Below are positions 34,796 to 43,038 of a stretch of DNA of 64,000 nucleotides, piece after piece. Position numbers and translations under genes: made by a program. This DNA comes from Pseudomonas libanensis (lineage in GTDB: Bacteria; Pseudomonadota; Gammaproteobacteria; Pseudomonadales; Pseudomonadaceae), in NCBI RefSeq assembly GCF_001439685.1, contig NZ_JYLH01000009.1, positions 124,001 through 188,000 on the forward strand, written 5' to 3'. The notes under the pieces are model-generated. The model searched no databases, had not been told where the DNA came from, and worked only from the letters and a program-made list of their open reading frames with translations. Each line of letters starts with the position of its first letter. The stretch's first letter is position 1.

Positions 34796-35827
34796 ATGAA
34801 GGTATTGAAATCCACCCTGGCCATCGTCACTGCGGCGGCTGTATTGGGTGTCAGTGGGTTTGCCCAGGCGGGCGCCACCCTGGATGCCGTGCAGAAGAAA
34901 GGCTTTGTGCAATGTGGCGTGAGTGATGGCCTGCCGGGCTTCTCGGTGCCGGACGCCAGTGGCAAGATCCTCGGCATCGACGCTGACTACTGCCGCGCTG
35001 TGGCCGCTGCCGTTTTCGGCGACGCGACCAAGGTCAAGTTCAGCCAGTTGAACGCCAAGGAGCGTTTCACCGCGCTTCAATCCGGCGAAGTCGACATTCT
35101 GTCGCGCAACACCACCATGACCAGCTCTCGCGATGCGGGCATGGGCCTGAAATTCCCGGGCTTCATTACCTACTACGACGGCATCGGCTTTCTGGTCAAC
35201 AACAAGCTCGGCGTGAAAAGCGCCAAGGAACTGGACGGTGCAACCATCTGCATCCAGGCCGGTACCACCACGGAGCTGAACGTTTCCGATTACTTTCGCG
35301 CCAACAACCTCAAGTACACCCCCATCACCTTCGACACCTCCGACGAAAGCGCCAAGTCGCTGGAATCCGGGCGTTGCGACGTGCTGACGTCCGACAAGTC
35401 GCAACTGTTTGCCCAGCGCAGCAAGCTGGCCGCGCCGAAAGACTACGTGGTGCTGCCGGAAACCATTTCCAAGGAGCCTCTGGGCCCGGTCGTGCGTAAC
35501 GGCGATGACGAGTGGCTGGCCATCGTGCGCTGGGTGGGCTACGCCATGCTCAACGCTGAAGAGGCCGGTGTGACCTCCAAGAACGTCGAAGCTGAAGCCA
35601 AGGCCACCAAGAACCCGGACGTTGCGCGTCTACTCGGTGCTGACGGTGAATATGGCAAAGACCTGAAAGTGAAGAAGGACTGGGTCGTCCAGATCGTCAA
35701 GCAGGTGGGCAACTACGGCGAAATGTTCGAGCGCAACCTGGGCAAGAGCACGCCACTGGAAATTGACCGTGGCCTGAACGCGCTGTGGAACAACGGCGGC
35801 ATCCAATACGCACCCCCTGTGCGCTGA
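34796..35827 (+). CDS. aapJ: AapJ, periplasmic general L-amino-acid-binding protein
   Basis: 343 aa with signal peptide MKVLKSTLAIVTAAAVLGVS...FAQA. The mature protein starts GATLDAVQKKGFVQCGVSDG and carries the SBP family 3 signature GIDADYCRAVAAAVFGD, followed by RFTALQSGEVDILSRNTTMT. AapJ-type proteins are longer (~340 aa) than ordinary family 3 binding proteins (~260), as here. First gene of aapJQMP; a stem-loop separates it from aapQ. Confidence 0.96.
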   Translation: MKVLKSTLAIVTAAAVLGVSGFAQAGATLDAVQKKGFVQCGVSDGLPGFSVPDASGKILGIDADYCRAVAAAVFGDATKVKFSQLNAKERFTALQSGEVDILSRNTTMTSSRDAGMGLKFPGFITYYDGIGFLVNNKLGVKSAKELDGATICIQAGTTTELNVSDYFRANNLKYTPITFDTSDESAKSLESGRCDVLTSDKSQLFAQRSKLAAPKDYVVLPETISKEPLGPVVRNGDDEWLAIVRWVGYAMLNAEEAGVTSKNVEAEAKATKNPDVARLLGADGEYGKDLKVKKDWVVQIVKQVGNYGEMFERNLGKSTPLEIDRGLNALWNNGGIQYAPPVR

Positions 35828-35841
35828 TCGCTGATGGTTCT

Positions 35842-35870
35842 ATCACCCGGTGGGCCAACCGCCGGGTGAT
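35842..35870 (+). other. Intercistronic stem-loop between aapJ and aapQ
   Basis: The 9-bp perfect arms ATCACCCGG and CCGGGTGAT enclose 11 nt, with no following U-run. Such hairpins after a binding-protein gene commonly protect that mRNA and give it higher expression than the permease genes. Confidence 0.7.
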
Positions 35871-35899
35871 GTTCTGTTCCATTCTTTGCGGGGCACTTC

Positions 35900-37081
35900 A
35901 TGCAAAATCAAATCGGCGCACCCAAGCAGAAGCTCAGCTTCAGCGATCCCAAAGTGCGCGCGTGGCTATTCCAGATCATCACAATCGTGGCGGTGGTCTC
36001 GCTGGGCTGGTACCTGTTCCATAACACCCAGACCAACCTGCAACACCGGGGCATCACCTCGGGTTTCGACTTTCTTGAACGCAGTGCCGGCTTCGGCATC
36101 GCGCAGCATTTGATCGACTACACCGAATCGGACAGCTATGCCCGGGTGTTTGTGATCGGCTTGCTCAATACCTTGCTGGTGACCGTGATCGGCGTGGTGC
36201 TGGCGACCCTGCTGGGCTTCATCATCGGCGTGGCGCGGTTGTCGCCCAACTGGATGATCAGCAAGCTGGCGACGGTCTACGTGGAGGTCTTCCGCAATAT
36301 CCCGCCATTGTTGCAGATCCTGTTCTGGTACTTCGCGGTCTTCCTGACCATGCCGGGGCCGCGCAACAGCCATAACTTCGGTGACACCTTCTTCGTCAGC
36401 AGTCGTGGCCTGAACATGCCGGCGGCCCTGGCGGCCGACGGGTTCTGGCCATTTGTCGCCAGTCTGGTGATCGCCATCGTCGCCATCGTGCTGATGACCC
36501 GCTGGGCCAACAAGCGTTTTGAAGCCACTGGCGTACCCTTTCATAAATTCTGGGCCGGCCTGGCGCTGCTCATCGTGATTCCGGCGTTGTGTGCGTTGAT
36601 CTTCGGCGCGCCGCTGCACTGGGAAATGCCCCGGCTTGCAGGCTTCAACTTCGTCGGTGGCTGGGTATTGATCCCTGAACTGCTGGCGCTGACCCTGGCG
36701 CTGACGGTGTATACGGCGGCGTTTATCGCCGAGATTGTGCGCTCGGGGATCAAGTCTGTAAGCCACGGCCAGACCGAAGCGGCGCGCTCACTGGGCTTGC
36801 GCCCTGGGCCGACGCTGCGCAAGGTCATCATCCCGCAGGCGCTGCGCGTGATCATCCCGCCGCTGACCAGCCAATACCTGAACCTGGCGAAAAACTCCTC
36901 GCTGGCCGCCGGTATCGGTTATCCGGAAATGGTTTCGCTGTTTGCCGGCACGGTGCTCAACCAGACCGGCCAGGCCATTGAAGTCATTGCCATCACCATG
37001 AGCGTGTACCTGGCGATCAGCATCAGCATTTCCCTGCTGATGAACTGGTACAACAAGCGCATTGCGCTGATCGAGCGGTGA
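35900..37081 (+). CDS. aapQ: AapQ, amino-acid ABC transporter permease
   Basis: 393 aa membrane protein with about eight helices, starting MQNQIGAPKQKLSFSDPKVRAWLFQ. The HisM-type permease domain carries the pre-EAA segment VEVFRNIPPLLQILFWY and the EAA loop GQTEAARSLGLRPGPTLRKV followed by IIPQALRVIIPP, which contacts the ATPase. A central insertion of extra helices is typical for AapQ rather than short HisM permeases. It pairs with AapM and is 10 nt upstream of it. Confidence 0.95.
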   Translation: MQNQIGAPKQKLSFSDPKVRAWLFQIITIVAVVSLGWYLFHNTQTNLQHRGITSGFDFLERSAGFGIAQHLIDYTESDSYARVFVIGLLNTLLVTVIGVVLATLLGFIIGVARLSPNWMISKLATVYVEVFRNIPPLLQILFWYFAVFLTMPGPRNSHNFGDTFFVSSRGLNMPAALAADGFWPFVASLVIAIVAIVLMTRWANKRFEATGVPFHKFWAGLALLIVIPALCALIFGAPLHWEMPRLAGFNFVGGWVLIPELLALTLALTVYTAAFIAEIVRSGIKSVSHGQTEAARSLGLRPGPTLRKVIIPQALRVIIPPLTSQYLNLAKNSSLAAGIGYPEMVSLFAGTVLNQTGQAIEVIAITMSVYLAISISISLLMNWYNKRIALIER

Positions 37082-37091
37082 GGAAACGCCC

Positions 37092-38189
37092 ATGACAACG
37101 CATACGTTCAAACCTGATATGCCACCGCCGAGCAAAGTCTTCGGGCCGGTGGCGTGGATGCGCGCCAACTTGTTCTCAAGCTGGCTCAACACCCTGCTGA
37201 CCCTGCTGGCGATCTACCTGGTGTACCTGGTGGTGCCGCCGATCCTGCATTGGGCCATTCTCGACGCCAACTGGGTTGGCACTACCCGCGCCGATTGCAC
37301 GAAAGAGGGCGCTTGCTGGGTGTTCATCCAGCAACGCTTCGGGCAATTCATGTACGGCTATTACCCAGGCGAGCTGCGCTGGCGCGTGGACCTTACGGTA
37401 TGGCTGGCCATTGTCGGCGCGGCGCCCTTGTTCATCTCGCGTTTCCAACGCAAGGCGATCTACGGCCTGGGCTTCCTGGTGCTGTACCCGATCACTGCCT
37501 ACTTCCTGCTGCACGGCGGTGTCTTCGGCCTGGCCAACGTGGCGACCAGCCAATGGGGCGGCCTGATGCTGACCCTGGTGATCGCCACGGTCGGCATCGC
37601 TGGTGCCTTGCCACTGGGCATTGTGCTGGCGCTGGGGCGGCGCTCGAACATGCCGGCGATCCGGGTGGTTTGCGTGACCTTCATCGAGTTCTGGCGCGGC
37701 GTGCCGTTGATCACCGTACTGTTCATGTCCTCGGTGATGTTGCCGTTGTTCCTGCCCGAAGGCATGAACTTCGACAAACTGCTGCGGGCGCTGATCGGTG
37801 TGATCCTGTTCCAGTCGGCCTATGTGGCCGAAGTGGTGCGCGGTGGTTTGCAGGCGATTCCCAAGGGGCAGTACGAAGCCGCCGCAGCGATGGGCCTGGG
37901 TTACTGGCGCAGCATGGGCCTGGTGATTCTGCCGCAGGCCTTGAAGATGGTGATCCCGGGGATCGTCAATACCTTCATCGCACTGTTCAAGGACACCAGC
38001 CTTGTGATCATCATCGGCCTGTTCGACCTGCTCAACAGCGTCAAGCAAGCCGCCGCCGACCCCAAATGGCTGGGCATGGCCACCGAAGGCTACGTGTTCG
38101 CCGCCCTGGTGTTCTGGATTTTCTGTTTTGGCATGTCGCGCTATTCCATGCACCTGGAACGCAAGCTCGACACCGGCCACAAGCGTTAG
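37092..38189 (+). CDS. aapM: AapM, amino-acid ABC transporter permease
   Basis: 365 aa, second permease of the heterodimer. Helices start near residue 30; conserved FIEFWRGVPLITVLFMSSVM and EAA loop GQYEAAAAMGLGYWRSMGLV then ILPQALKMVIPG. The N-terminal periplasmic loop with two Cys (RADCTKEGACWVF) is usual for AapM. Ends 11 nt before aapP. Confidence 0.95.
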   Translation: MTTHTFKPDMPPPSKVFGPVAWMRANLFSSWLNTLLTLLAIYLVYLVVPPILHWAILDANWVGTTRADCTKEGACWVFIQQRFGQFMYGYYPGELRWRVDLTVWLAIVGAAPLFISRFQRKAIYGLGFLVLYPITAYFLLHGGVFGLANVATSQWGGLMLTLVIATVGIAGALPLGIVLALGRRSNMPAIRVVCVTFIEFWRGVPLITVLFMSSVMLPLFLPEGMNFDKLLRALIGVILFQSAYVAEVVRGGLQAIPKGQYEAAAAMGLGYWRSMGLVILPQALKMVIPGIVNTFIALFKDTSLVIIIGLFDLLNSVKQAAADPKWLGMATEGYVFAALVFWIFCFGMSRYSMHLERKLDTGHKR

Positions 38190-38200
38190 GAGTGGTTTTT

Positions 38201-38965
38201 ATGAGCGAAGCAATCAAGCAGCCTGTGAGCCCTGAAGGCATTATCCAGATGCAGGGCGTCAACAAGTGGTACGGCCAGTTTCACGTGTTGAAGGACATCA
38301 ACCTCAACGTCAAGCAAGGCGAGCGCATCGTGCTGTGCGGCCCGTCGGGTTCGGGCAAGTCCACCACCATCCGCTGCCTCAATCGCCTGGAAGAGCACCA
38401 GCAGGGCCGCATCGTGGTCGATGGCGTGGAACTGACCAACGACCTCAAGCAGATCGAAGCGATCCGCCGTGAAGTCGGCATGGTGTTCCAGCACTTCAAC
38501 CTGTTCCCGCACTTGACCATCCTGCAGAACTGCACACTGGCGCCGATGTGGGTGCGTAAGATGCCCAAGCGCAAGGCCGAGGAAATCGCCATGCACTACC
38601 TGGAGCGCGTGCGCATCCCGGAGCAGGCGCACAAGTTCCCTGGGCAACTGTCCGGCGGCCAGCAACAGCGTGTGGCGATTGCTCGTGCCTTGTGCATGAA
38701 GCCAAAAATCATGCTGTTCGATGAGCCGACCTCGGCGCTGGACCCGGAAATGGTCAAGGAGGTATTGGACACCATGATCGGCCTGGCCGAAGACGGCATG
38801 ACCATGTTGTGCGTGACCCACGAAATGGGTTTTGCGCGTACCGTGGCCAACCGCGTGATCTTCATGGACAAGGGCGAGATCGTGGAACAGGCGGCGCCGA
38901 ATGACTTCTTTGACAACCCGCAGAATGAGCGGACCAAGTTGTTCCTGAGCCAGATTCTGCATTGA
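38201..38965 (+). CDS. aapP: AapP, amino-acid ABC transporter ATP-binding protein
   Basis: 254 aa from ATG 38201, with AGGAG upstream; the reading frame is open far upstream but that part overlaps aapM and is not coding. Walker A GPSGSGKS, Q-loop VFQHFNLFPH, signature LSGGQQQR, Walker B IMLFDEPTSALD and H-loop VTHEMGFA are all present. It energises AapQM and closes the operon before a strong terminator. Confidence 0.97.
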   Translation: MSEAIKQPVSPEGIIQMQGVNKWYGQFHVLKDINLNVKQGERIVLCGPSGSGKSTTIRCLNRLEEHQQGRIVVDGVELTNDLKQIEAIRREVGMVFQHFNLFPHLTILQNCTLAPMWVRKMPKRKAEEIAMHYLERVRIPEQAHKFPGQLSGGQQQRVAIARALCMKPKIMLFDEPTSALDPEMVKEVLDTMIGLAEDGMTMLCVTHEMGFARTVANRVIFMDKGEIVEQAAPNDFFDNPQNERTKLFLSQILH

Positions 38966-38978
38966 TCGGTGTTTGAAC

Positions 38979-39010
38979 AAATAAACCCGGCCCTGGTGCC
39001 GGGTTTATTT
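38979..39010. terminator. Rho-independent terminator after aapP (bidirectional with mqsA)
   Basis: The 13-bp arms AAATAAACCCGGC and GCCGGGTTTATTT enclose a 6-nt loop, and the right arm runs into a T tract. The A-rich left side gives a U-run for the opposite strand, so the mqsRA transcript may also end here. Confidence 0.9.
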
Positions 39011-39016
39011 TTTGAG

Positions 39017-39511
39017 CTAGGACGCTTTGAGTGTTTCAGTATCGTTATTCACCGTATAGCTGAAGGCACCGCGCATATCTGCGCCTTCTGCCAAGGCTTT
39101 TGCGTCCGCAAGCAAATGCGGATGACGATCCAGTAACCGCATCAGTATTACCAAGGACCTGGGGGCAAGCAGTTCGCCGCGTTCATAGCGAGAGAACGCG
39201 TTGTGCCCGGCACCTGACAGCAAATCCACCGCCTCTTTTTGCGTAAGGTGCAGTTTGCGCCGCGTGCGTTTTATTTCGGCGCCGATCATTTTACGGGCAG
39301 CGAGGGTCAGTTCATTTTTTGCCGCGTCGTAGCGGTCGGTGCTGTCGTTGTCCGGGTCCCAGAAACCGTCGCCGCAGACCTTGCATTCCCAGCCGGAAAG
39401 ATTGTCGACCCGGCGCTCCATGCCTTTGATGCGAATGGTTTCGCTGCGGCCTTCGAAGTAACTCAATGCGTCTGGAGCGCCGCAAATATAGCAAAGCTCG
39501 GTTTTTTTCAT
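39017..39511 (-). CDS. mqsA: MqsA-type antitoxin (zinc-binding N-domain plus Xre-family HTH)
   Basis: 164 aa. The zinc site is C7/C10 (CYIC) and C43/C46 (CKVC). The C-terminal Xre-type HTH is LTQKEAVDLLSGAGHNAFSRYERGELLAP, very close to E. coli MqsA (LTQKEAS...GVNAFSRYEKG). It neutralises MqsR and autorepresses the operon. It is ~30 aa longer than E. coli MqsA because of extra residues in the linker and C-terminus. The start overlaps the toxin stop by 4 nt; toxin-first order is as in E. coli. Confidence 0.92.
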   Translation of the reverse strand: MKKTELCYICGAPDALSYFEGRSETIRIKGMERRVDNLSGWECKVCGDGFWDPDNDSTDRYDAAKNELTLAARKMIGAEIKRTRRKLHLTQKEAVDLLSGAGHNAFSRYERGELLAPRSLVILMRLLDRHPHLLADAKALAEGADMRGAFSYTVNNDTETLKAS

Positions 39512-39819
39512 GATTGCCTCTCCTTGAAGGAGATTACCGGCGGTCTACCGTTGGGGCGGTAAGTGACCTTGACGTAAATCTCCATGTTTTTTGCGTGCGT
39601 GTAATACACGTCTTGCCAGATTCGATGATCCCCATAGGTCGTCATCGACTTGTACAGCATCCTGTTCTGTAGTTCGTATATGACGATCTGCATATCTTCC
39701 ATACTAAAGCCGAGGTCCTCTCCAGAGTCCTTTGCTGTCCTCGTAAACGCCTTGCTTCCAAGCCGCCTGACGTCTGCTTTGATCACCGCCAAATCGTAAT
39801 GAGGTGTGTACTTTTCCAT
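39508..39819 (-). CDS. mqsR: MqsR toxin, ribosome-independent mRNA interferase
   Basis: 103 aa RelE-fold RNase that, in the characterised family, cleaves mRNA at GC-containing triplets. MEKYTPHYDLAVIKADV and LYKSMTTYGDHRIWQDVY align with E. coli MqsR, with the catalytic residues K57, Q69 and Y82 each one position beyond the E. coli numbers (56/68/81). The C-terminus VISFKERQS matches VSFKEK. Transcribed from the palindromic region just upstream. Confidence 0.94.
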   Translation of the reverse strand: MEKYTPHYDLAVIKADVRRLGSKAFTRTAKDSGEDLGFSMEDMQIVIYELQNRMLYKSMTTYGDHRIWQDVYYTHAKNMEIYVKVTYRPNGRPPVISFKERQS

Positions 39820-39837
39820 AAGACACCTGAGTCCAAT

Positions 39838-39858
39838 AATTACCCTCTGAGGGTAATT
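39838..39858. promoter_or_regulatory. Palindromic operator of mqsRA
   Basis: A perfect inverted repeat with 10-bp arms around one base, AATTACCCTC-T-GAGGGTAATT, located 19 bp before the mqsR start. The inner TACCCT/AGGGTA resembles the AACCT/AGGTT half sites bound by E. coli MqsA, so it is probably the autoregulatory site. Confidence 0.8.
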
Positions 39859-39906
39859 TTACCAATCGAAAATACTGCTCCTTTTCCTGCCTAGGAACCC
39901 TAGTGC

Positions 39907-39924
39907 GTTGCCTTTGTAGGCAAC
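39907..39924. promoter_or_regulatory. Inverted repeat upstream of the FadR-type regulator gene
   Basis: The 7-bp arms GTTGCCT and AGGCAAC are separated by TTGT. It lies about 55 bp before the regulator start and could be its own operator or a second element of the divergent mqsRA promoter. Confidence 0.5.
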
Positions 39925-39978
39925 TCCGAATAGCCTGTAGGAAAATTCATCCTATGATTGGGCGAAAGTGCAAAATCC

Positions 39979-40638
39979 ATGACAGACATCGCTCCACTGA
40001 TCAAACGTTCCCTGGTCGACCAGGCCTTGGAGCAACTGCGCCTGCGTATTGCCCAAGGCGTTTGGGCCATCGGCGAACGCCTGCCTACCGAGCCGGAGCT
40101 GTCTGCCGAGCTGGGCATCAGTCGCAATACCGTGCGCGAGGCCATGCGTGTATTGGCGTTCTCTGGCTTGATCGAAATCCGCCAGGGTGACGGCAGCTAT
40201 TTGCGCTCGATGACCGATCCGTTGGGCACAATGCGTGCGCTGTCCCATTGCTCCCTGGAGCAGGCGCAGGAGACGCGGCAGATCCTGGAGGTGGAGGCTA
40301 TCGGCCTCGCCGCAATGCGTCGCACCGATGAAGACCTCGACGCGTTGCGCCAGGCGCTCCAGGCCAGTGCCGAGCTGTATCACGGTGACCTGGAGGCTTA
40401 CATCAACGCCGACCTGGTGTTCCACCGTCGGTTGGTAGACGCCGCACACAACCCGACCCTGAGCGAGCTGTACCACTATTTTTGCGCCGTCATCGGCGCG
40501 CAGTTGCGCCAGACCCTGAACATTTCACCGCGTCGCCAGGCCGTGTTCGATCTGCACCGCGCGTTGCTCGATGCGGTGGAGCACCATGACCCCGAACGCG
40601 CCAAATCCTTCTGCCGGCAGTTGATCAATGAACCCTGA
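39979..40638 (+). CDS. FadR-subfamily GntR transcriptional regulator
   Basis: 219 aa from ATG 39979 (a TTG at 39958 is in frame but poorer). The winged-helix domain (~8-75) carries GERLPTEPELSAELGISRNTVREAMRVLAFSGLIEIRQGDGSYL. The all-helical FCD ligand domain follows with ADLVFHRRLVDAAHNPTLSELY, which holds the metal-binding Asp/His pattern. It overlaps the transporter gene by 11 nt, so it probably controls uptake of the small acid that the transporter carries. Effector unknown. Confidence 0.92.
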   Translation: MTDIAPLIKRSLVDQALEQLRLRIAQGVWAIGERLPTEPELSAELGISRNTVREAMRVLAFSGLIEIRQGDGSYLRSMTDPLGTMRALSHCSLEQAQETRQILEVEAIGLAAMRRTDEDLDALRQALQASAELYHGDLEAYINADLVFHRRLVDAAHNPTLSELYHYFCAVIGAQLRQTLNISPRRQAVFDLHRALLDAVEHHDPERAKSFCRQLINEP

Positions 40639-41893
40639 AACCCAACGCAAGACTGAACTCGAACAGCTATTGATCGACGCCGAAGCCGATGACGAGGTGG
40701 TGCAACACACGTCGCCGCTCGTCACCCGCCCGTGGCTGTTGCTGCTGGGCCTGATCCTGGTGGCGCTGAACTTGCGCCCGGCGCTGTCGAGCATGGCGCC
40801 GCTGCTCAGTGAGGTGTCCGCGAGCCTGGGGTTGTCAGCGGCCAAGGCCGGTTTGCTGACCACCTTGCCGGTGTTGTGCCTGGGCCTGTTCGCGCCGCTG
40901 GCGCCGGTGCTGGCGCGGCGCTTTGGTGCAGAACGGGTGGTGCTGGGCATCCTGCTGGCGCTGGCCGCCGGCATCATTGTGCGCAGTTCGTTCGGTGAGA
41001 TCGGCCTGTTCGCCGGTAGCCTGATTGCCGGCGCAAGCATCGGCATCATCGGCGTGTTGTTGCCGGGGATCGTCAAGCGTGACTTTGCCAGGCACGCCGG
41101 CACCATGACGGGCGTGTACACCATGGCCCTGTGCCTGGGCGCTGCGCTGGCGGCAGGGGCTACAGTGCCGTTGAGTCATTACTTCGGCGACAGCTGGAAC
41201 ATCGGCCTGGGGTTCTGGGTTTTGCCGGCGCTGCTGGCGGCGTTGTTCTGGTTGCCGCAGGTCGGGTCGAAACACGGTGCGCATCAGGTTGCTTATCGGG
41301 TGAAAGGACTACTGCGTGACCCGCTGGCCTGGCAGGTCACCTTGTACATGGGCCTGCAATCCTCCCTGGCCTACATCGTGTTTGGCTGGCTGCCGTCGAT
41401 CCTGATCGGGCGCGGCCTGAGTGCTACCGAAGCCGGGTTGGCGCTGTCCGGCTCGATCATCGTGCAATTGTTCAGTTCGCTGGCCGCACCCTGGCTGGCC
41501 ACCCGTGGCAAAGACCAGCGCCTGGCGATTGTGGTAGTGATGCTGCTGACCCTCGGCGGCCTGTTTGGTTGCCTCTATGCACCCTTGGATGGCCTGTGGG
41601 GCTGGGCGATTGTGTTGGGCCTGGGCCAGGGTGGCACGTTCAGCCTGGCCTTGACCCTGATTGTATTGCGCTCGCGCGATTCCCACGTGGCTGCCAATCT
41701 GTCGAGCATGGCTCAGGGCATCGGTTATACCCTGGCCTCGGCAGGGCCGTTCGCGGTCGGCCTGGTGCATGACTGGACCGGCGGCTGGAACGCGGTCGGC
41801 TGGATTTTCGCCGTGCTCGGCGTGGGTGCGATCATCGCCGGCCTGGGCGCCGGACGCGCGCGCTATGTGAACGTGCGCAGCGAACAAGTCTGA
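40628..41893 (+). CDS. MFS transporter, CynX/NimT type
   Basis: 421 aa with about 12 helices after a 35-residue cytosolic N-terminus. LILVALNLRPALSSMAPLLSEV and the later GLQSSLAYIVFGWLPSIL are hallmarks of the CynX/NimT (cyanate / 2-nitroimidazole) family. Most members have unknown substrates. Co-translated with the upstream regulator (11-nt overlap) and convergent with the pilus operon, with only 2 bp between stops. Confidence 0.9.
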   Translation: MNPETQRKTELEQLLIDAEADDEVVQHTSPLVTRPWLLLLGLILVALNLRPALSSMAPLLSEVSASLGLSAAKAGLLTTLPVLCLGLFAPLAPVLARRFGAERVVLGILLALAAGIIVRSSFGEIGLFAGSLIAGASIGIIGVLLPGIVKRDFARHAGTMTGVYTMALCLGAALAAGATVPLSHYFGDSWNIGLGFWVLPALLAALFWLPQVGSKHGAHQVAYRVKGLLRDPLAWQVTLYMGLQSSLAYIVFGWLPSILIGRGLSATEAGLALSGSIIVQLFSSLAAPWLATRGKDQRLAIVVVMLLTLGGLFGCLYAPLDGLWGWAIVLGLGQGGTFSLALTLIVLRSRDSHVAANLSSMAQGIGYTLASAGPFAVGLVHDWTGGWNAVGWIFAVLGVGAIIAGLGAGRARYVNVRSEQV

Positions 41894-41895
41894 GC

Positions 41896-43038
41896 CTACA
41901 GGTACACCACCTCCAGAGTGGCGGACCCGTCCATGTACACCTCGTTTGCCACGTCCAGCGTTTCGAGCGGGGCGATGACCGCCTCGAGGCTGGCGCCGGC
42001 GCTGAGGTTCTGCACAGGATCGGGGCCGTGATTGCTGCCGGCGCTGGCATTGAAGCCGAGGTAGCGCCTGGCGTCGATGGCGATCCGGCCGGTGTGCGCG
42101 CTGCTCCATGGCCCGGCCGTGGAGGCGGAATCGGTGCGGTACACCTGGGTCCAGGCGTCGGCGGTGGTGCGCGCAGGGTCGAACGTCAACTGGTAGCGGC
42201 CGATTTTCCGCTCGCGTGCGTCCAGGCCCAAGCCGTAATGGGTGCTGTCGGCGGGCCCGGTGGCCGAGCCCTGGCGGTTGTCCAGCAGGTGCAGGGCAAA
42301 GGCGGTGGGCGCGTCGCAACTGACACTGACCACCAACAGGCGGGCGGGCAGGGGGGTCTCCTGGCGACGCTGCAAATCCATCGCCGACAACTTGCCGAAC
42401 GCAACGACGCCGCCGTTGGACAGGCTTGGCGTGCAGGCGGCCGGGGCGAAGCGGGCTTGCAGGCGTAGCTCACGCGAACGGCCGCTGGCCAGGGCATCGA
42501 CTATACCGCTGGCGTTCCAGGTGACTGCATCGCTTACCCGCACCGCGCCGTCACGCGCCCAGGCCTTGGCCAGCAGCTGTAATGACAGGCTGCGCCCTGT
42601 CACGGGCACACCGTTGAGCATTGGCATCATCAGATGATCAGGGCGCCAGTTCAGCGCCGCGCTGACCGCCACGGGAGGCTGGCCGGCGCCGGCCAGCAAG
42701 CCCAGTTCGACAGCCCGGCCATCCACCACCGCATCGCTCGCCTGCAGGCGATAGCTGCCGCGCTCGGTCAGTTGAAAGCGCTGCGCGTTCGCCGCCAACG
42801 CGCGGTAAAACAGACTCAGGTCGGTGGGCTGCGCGCAATTGACTGTCAGACTCAAACGACGCTCACCCAGCAGCCGTTCCGGCGCGGGCAACCGGATGAT
42901 GGCGCGGTTCATCAGGCCAAAATCGAGCAGCGATTCACTCAGGTTGAGCTGGCATGGCTCTGCGCCCCAGGCGTCGGCACCCAGCAGCAGGCTCAAACCC
43001 AGCACGGCGGATGTGTAACCCATGGCTATCGTCCTCAT
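41896..43038 (-). CDS. Two-domain pilus-associated protein (putative tip adhesin) with C-terminal DUF1120-like domain
   Basis: 380 aa from ATG 43038, whose ATGA overlaps the usher stop. Signal peptide MRTIAMGYTSAVLGLSLLLG...AWGA. The N-terminal ~190 residues (LSESLLDFGLMNRAIIRLP) form a separate beta domain. The C-terminal half (CTPSLSNGGVVAFGKLSAMDLQ, then SVSCDAPTAFALHLLDNRQGS and the end ATLEVVYL) matches the DUF1120 subunits of the same operon. That domain order, large size and last position in the operon fit a tip adhesin; receptor unknown. Confidence 0.82.
   Translation of the reverse strand: MRTIAMGYTSAVLGLSLLLGADAWGAEPCQLNLSESLLDFGLMNRAIIRLPAPERLLGERRLSLTVNCAQPTDLSLFYRALAANAQRFQLTERGSYRLQASDAVVDGRAVELGLLAGAGQPPVAVSAALNWRPDHLMMPMLNGVPVTGRSLSLQLLAKAWARDGAVRVSDAVTWNASGIVDALASGRSRELRLQARFAPAACTPSLSNGGVVAFGKLSAMDLQRRQETPLPARLLVVSVSCDAPTAFALHLLDNRQGSATGPADSTHYGLGLDARERKIGRYQLTFDPARTTADAWTQVYRTDSASTAGPWSSAHTGRIAIDARRYLGFNASAGSNHGPDPVQNLSAGASLEAVIAPLETLDVANEVYMDGSATLEVVYL

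Noticed and set aside
37154..38200. Long in-frame extension upstream of aapP
   Set aside because: The extension overlaps aapM in another frame and encodes Arg/Pro/Gly-rich nonsense; ATG 38201 with AGGAG gives the full family-length ATPase.
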